A stretch of DNA of 64,000 nt from the NCBI GenBank assembly GCA_021464245.1, contig JADCRB010000037.1:4046056-4110055 (forward strand), given 5' to 3'. This DNA comes from Carallia brachiata (taxonomy: Eukaryota > Streptophyta > Magnoliopsida > Malpighiales > Rhizophoraceae). The position numbers and the translations under genes were made by a program. The notes under the pieces are model-generated. The model was given only the letters and a program-made list of their open reading frames with translations, searched no databases and was not told the origin of the DNA. Of the stretch, positions 60,650-64,000 are shown piece after piece (position 1 is the first letter of the stretch; each line of letters starts with the position of its first letter).

Positions 60650-61700
60650 TTACACATAATACTGTTTCAGAAATTTACCATTGATCGGGCCGATTCGGAC
60701 GCCTTCTTGGTCTGACAGCATGTAAGCGTTGTGAGTGTAGGCCTCCTGCACTAAGTATGGCCCGTCCCATTTGGAAGTAAGCTTGTCACCAGGCCGATGC
60801 TTCATGTTGATGGGCCGTCGCACTGCAAGAACAAGGTCTCCAACTTGAAAAGATCGAGGGCGGACCCTGCGGTTGAATGTGTTGGTGAGCCGAGCTTGGT
60901 AGCACTCAAGTTGCTGTTGTGCTTCGAGCCTCCTTTCATCGAGGGCTTCTAACTCATCCAGACGTAGGCGAGCATTCTCCTCCTGTGTGAGTCCTTCCAG
61001 AACAGCCATGCGCAGGGATGGAATCTGTGTTTCCAACGGCAGTATTGCTTCGACACCGTAGACAAGTGAGTATGGCGTCGCCTGTGTTGGAGTCCGGTAA
61101 GTTGTACGATACGCCCATAATGCCTCCGGAATTCTGTCATGCCAATCTCTTTTGGATTTAGAGACTACCTTCCGCAACAGGTTGCATAAGGTCTTTTGAA
61201 TGCTTCAGCCAAGCCATTTGCTGGGGCATTGTACATGGATGACTTGTACTGCTTGAACTTGAATTCTCGCAGAGCTTGTCGATTAAGCTGTTGTAGAACT
61301 GCTTACCATTATCAGTGATGATGAATCGAGGGACTCCATAGCGATAGATCAGCTGAGTCCGGATGAAATTGGCAACATGCTCCTTCTTTACTCTCTACCT
61401 CTCTAAGTGGAATGGCTTCAGCCCATTTTGAGAAGTAGTCGGTTGCTGCGAGGATGTACAGGTGACCCAGGGATGACTTTGGCAAGGGCCCCACTAAGTC
61501 GAGACCCCAAGCTTCAAAGGGCCAGGATGAGACAGTTGGATGCAGTGGCTCCGGTGGTTGATGTATGTAATTGCATGAAATTGACAAGCTTGACAAGTTT
61601 TAGCAAACTCAATTGAATCACGTACCATGTTGGCCAGTAGTATCCCATCCTTCTGAGTGGAAGTGCAACTTAGGCCCTGATTGATGTCCGCCACAAACAC
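60650..61700 (-). pseudogene. Retrotransposon integrase (frameshifted)
   Basis: On the minus strand the Zn-binding region has the second Cys pair (KTCQACQFHA). The core starts WPFEAWGLDLVGPLP (first catalytic Asp) and includes YILAATDYFSKWAEAIPL. The middle of the core (about 61312-61180) is out of frame, so the second Asp and the Glu region cannot be read in one frame. The C-terminal part (61177-60650) is open: DRIPEALWAYRTTYRTPT, then the GPY/F-type module GDKLTSKWDGPYLV, ending FLKQYYV. GPY is typical of Ty3/gypsy integrases. The HHCC region is also frame-broken near 61600-61650. Confidence 0.85.
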
Positions 61701-61711
61701 CAGAATGTGCT

Positions 61712-62482
61712 TCAGTGAGAGCTGTTTTGCCTCTTCATTGCTAGGCAGCGAAGTAAAACTCCATCAAAAGACCTTCGATACAGAGCATCCTTGAGATATA
61801 TGAAGCGGGGAGCTCGTCGTTGAATTTCTGTCTTATGACGACGATCTTCGGGCAGCTTCCCGTGCTGTAGGTAGTCAATGATTGGTTGGCGCCAATCCTC
61901 GTCCTCCGCGAGACGTATAGATACAGCGTTGGCTGCTGTAGTTTCTTCATCATCCTTCTGCGGCACTATCCATTTCTGGCACACGGCAACAACTGTAGCC
62001 TGGATTTCTGACTTTGCAAGAGAGGTGGCCAGGTTAGCCAACGCGTCTGCCTGAGTGTTTTCTCGTCGAGGCACATGCTCCAAGGTGATGCTTTCAAATT
62101 CATCCATTAGCTGTCGAGCACGTTGATGGTAAGGCGCAAGATCCTCTTTCTTAACATCATACAATCCTGTAAGTTGGTTGATGACGAGCTGGGAATCTCC
62201 ATGGACTTCTATAGTTGGAATCTTCATATCGACAGCCATTTGAAGACCAATGATCAAAGCCTGGTATTCAGCAACATTATTTGAACATAACTCACCGAGA
62301 ATGATAGCATATGGTAGTATTTGTCGTTGAGGAGTGACAAACACTATGCCGGCACCAGCACCATCACGCCTTGCTGCACCATCAAAGAACATCCCATGGT
62401 GGTAGTGTCTCAATGTAAAAGACCTCTTCATCTGGAAGATCATCTGTGAACTCCCAATCTGACGGAATAGGGTGATCTGCAA
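61712..62482 (-). CDS. Archaeal-type RNase H domain (aRH) of pol
   Basis: It is open over 256 codons on the minus strand. The catalytic set is visible: FFDGAARRDGAGAGIVF (Asp), NNVAEYQALIIGLQ (Glu), EVHGDSQLVINQLTG (Asp) and QADALANLA (Asp). A linker toward integrase follows (…EDEDWRQPIIDYLQHG…YLKDALYRRSFDGVLLRCL). This second RNase H, separate from the one fused to RT, marks Tat-lineage elements. It would degrade RNA in the RNA:DNA hybrid during reverse transcription. The frame is offset from the neighbouring RNase H. Confidence 0.85.
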   Translation of the reverse strand: MQITLFRQIGSSQMIFQMKRSFTLRHYHHGMFFDGAARRDGAGAGIVFVTPQRQILPYAIILGELCSNNVAEYQALIIGLQMAVDMKIPTIEVHGDSQLVINQLTGLYDVKKEDLAPYHQRARQLMDEFESITLEHVPRRENTQADALANLATSLAKSEIQATVVAVCQKWIVPQKDDEETTAANAVSIRLAEDEDWRQPIIDYLQHGKLPEDRRHKTEIQRRAPRFIYLKDALYRRSFDGVLLRCLAMKRQNSSH

Positions 62483-62952
62483 GGAAGTCTGCTAGAGCTT
62501 GTCCTTTGACTGCTTTTTGAGGCACGTAGACAATGTCGTAGCTTTGTAGGATTACTGCCCACTTGGCAAGTCGTCCTGACAAGATTGGTCTATAAGATAT
62601 ATTTGACAGGATCAGCTCTGGCAATGAGACGTACCGTGTGAGCTTGCATGTAGTGCCTCAGCTTGTCAATGGCAAAGAACAGTGCTAGACATGTCTTTTC
62701 AATGGGCGAATAACTCAGCTCCGGACCGTTTAGTGTTCTGCTCAAGTAGTACAGGGCAACTTCCTTTCCCTGCTCGTTTTCCTGTGCAAGCAAGGCTCCC
62801 AAAGATCTTTCCTGCGCTGCAATGTAGAGAATCAACGACTTTCCTTGAATTGGAGCACCTAGGACCGGTGGATTGGAAAGGTACTTCTTTATGCTCTCAA
62901 AGGCTTTGCTGCAAGCTTCGTCCCACTCGAAGTTGACATCCTTCTTCATCAA
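62382..62952 (-). pseudogene. Gypsy RNase H domain fused to RT (split frame)
   Basis: The first part (62952-62590) reads FEWDEACSKAFESIKKYL, ILYIAAQERSLGALLAQE and SYSPIEKTCLALFFAIDKLR, the standard Ty3/gypsy connection and RNase H. The last part (PILSGRLAKWAVILQSYDI … KGQALADFLADHP, 62600-62460) is in another frame, so a frame break lies near 62590-62600. Confidence 0.85.
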
Positions 62953-62978
62953 CCGATGGAAAGGTTGACATCTCCCAG

Positions 62979-63512
62979 CTAAGTTGGAAATAAACGGCGA
63001 ATGTAGGCCAGCTTTCCTTGTAGACTTCGCAGCTCGTGCAGGTTTTTAGGTTCAGGCATCTTTTGAATTGCCTCAACCTTTGACTGATCAACTTCGATTC
63101 CACGATGGCGCACCACGAACCCAAGAAACTTTCCTGATGTGACACCGAATGCGCACTTGAGAGGGTTCATTTTGAGCTGATGCCTCCGAAGTCTTTCGAA
63201 CACTGTCTTGAGATCCTCGAGGTGGTCTTTGCGCTTCTTAGTCTTTACAACTAAGTCATCAACATAACATTCTACAATCTTGTGCAGCATGTCATCAAAA
63301 ATTTTTTGCATAGCACGTTGATAAGTGGCGCCAGCATTTTTCAATCCAAACGGCATAACTTTGTAGCAGTATATACCTTTTGGGGTGCGGAATGCTGTCA
63401 ACTCCTCGTCTTCTGGTGCCATTCTGATTTGGTTATAGCCTGAAGAACCATCCATGAAGGACAATGCTTCGTGACCCGTTGTTGCATCGACTGTGATCTC
63501 CGTTATGGGCAA
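62979..63512 (-). pseudogene. Reverse transcriptase core domain
   Basis: Palm and finger motifs are intact over 177 codons: SFMDGSSGYNQIRMAPEDEE, FRTPKGIYCYKVMPFGLKNA, ATYQRAMQKIF, the catalytic CYVDDLVVK and GKFLGFVVRHRGIEVD. It synthesises cDNA from the element RNA in a functional copy. It is separated by frame breaks from both the upstream RT segment (break near 63515-63545) and the RNase H downstream. Confidence 0.9.
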
Positions 63513-63539
63513 TGGAAAGTCATCTTTCGGGCAGGCCTG

Positions 63540-63975
63540 TTAAGATCTCGAAAATCAACACATACCCTCAACTGTCCATTCTTCTTTCTTACCGGGACAA
63601 TGTTGGCAATCCACGTTGGGTAGGTGACCTCTCGGATGAAGCCAGCATTGATCAGCTTGTTACCTCCTCCTCGATTTGTGGAATGAGTTCCGGGCGGAAC
63701 CGTCGTTGTGGCTGCTTGACAGAACGAACACCCTTCTTTACTGCTAGACGATGCACCGCAATTTTTGGGTCAAGTCCAGGCATTTCTTTGTAACTCCATG
63801 CGAACACGTCCCTGTATTGACTTAATACCTGAACATATTCTTGCTCTTCTTCTGCAGTAAGTAAAGCACTTACAAATGTAGGTCGAGGATCTTCCGGAGA
63901 GCCAAGATTGACCTCCTTGAGTTCATCAACAGTTGCTTGGCCACCATCTTCAAGTTCCGGGGGAGCCTCCTTCAC
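63540..63975 (-). pseudogene. RT N-terminal region of pol (frameshifted)
   Basis: From 63975, minus strand: an acidic linker, then EEEQEYVQVLSQYRDVFAWS, YKEMPGLDPKIAVHRLAV and QPQRRFRPELIPQIEEEV, the usual entry into gypsy RT. The frame stops at 63652 after a likely 1-base loss. The adjoining INAGFIREVTYPTWIANIVP and VCVDFRDLNR segments read in another frame to about 63540, where a second shift precedes the RT core. Confidence 0.85.
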
Positions 63976-64000
63976 TTCATCTGATGAGTCAACTCAGCCT

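Larger units (their letters stand above)
57841..64000 (-). mobile_element. Ty3/gypsy LTR retrotransposon, Tat lineage, partial (runs off the right edge)
   Basis: Read on the minus strand, the order is RT - RNase H - second (archaeal-type) RNase H - integrase - extra WOX-like sequence - candidate 3' LTR. RT before integrase defines Ty3/gypsy. The second RNase H domain is, from family knowledge, diagnostic of the Tat lineage. The 5' LTR, gag and protease lie beyond base 64000. The pol frame is broken in several places (between the RT N-terminal part and the core, at the second RNase H, and within integrase), so this copy cannot make a full polyprotein. Confidence 0.85.

Overview
This is nuclear DNA of a eudicot plant. 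Intergenic DNA is very AT-rich, genes have many short exons with GT-AG introns, and the proteins belong to plant-specific or plastid-targeted families. The protein sequences remind me of Sapindales such as Citrus, but that is memory-based and weak. The window is in two parts: a gene-bearing part (about 8.5-54 kb) with six intact multi-exon genes and one frame-disrupted gene, and flanking or intervening DNA full of MITEs, SINEs and other repeats. From about 57.8 kb to the right edge lies one large Ty3/gypsy retrotransposon.

Layout: 1-8.5 kb, no gene but a fold-back element and MITE-like repeats. 8.5-12.9 kb (+), A1 aspartic protease, 10 exons. 14.3-17.9 kb (-), plastid FKBP18-type prolyl isomerase, 10 exons. 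19.7-21.0 kb (-), CHUP1/IPGA1-like coiled-coil gene with two frame breaks. 25.1-29.3 kb (+), plastid threonine deaminase, 9 exons. 31.7-33.5 kb (+), GDSL esterase/lipase, 5 exons. 34.1-42.6 kb (-), HECT ubiquitin ligase UPL7, 14 exons, tail-to-tail with the GDSL gene. 42.6-50.9 kb, gene-poor with a Tourist-like MITE. 50.9-53.9 kb (+), TauE/SafE-family membrane protein, 12 exons with one GC-AG intron. 53.9-57.8 kb, a complete SINE and a second fold-back element. 57.8-64.0 kb (-), a Tat-lineage gypsy element: reverse transcriptase, two RNase H domains, integrase with a GPY motif, then a WUSCHEL-type homeobox sequence, then a candidate 3' LTR.

The genes do not form a pathway; they are independent housekeeping, metabolic and signalling genes. 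I joined exons by hand using reading phase, splice consensus and remembered family sequences. All six intact genes close in frame from ATG to stop, which argues for good base quality there.

The most unusual object is the homeobox sequence at 59566-60171. It encodes a WOX homeodomain and, in shifted frames of the same strand, motifs resembling a WUS-box and a C-terminal LxLxL (EAR) repressor motif. It lies between the integrase and the candidate 3' LTR. It looks like an intron-free WOX gene captured by a retrotransposon and later decayed.
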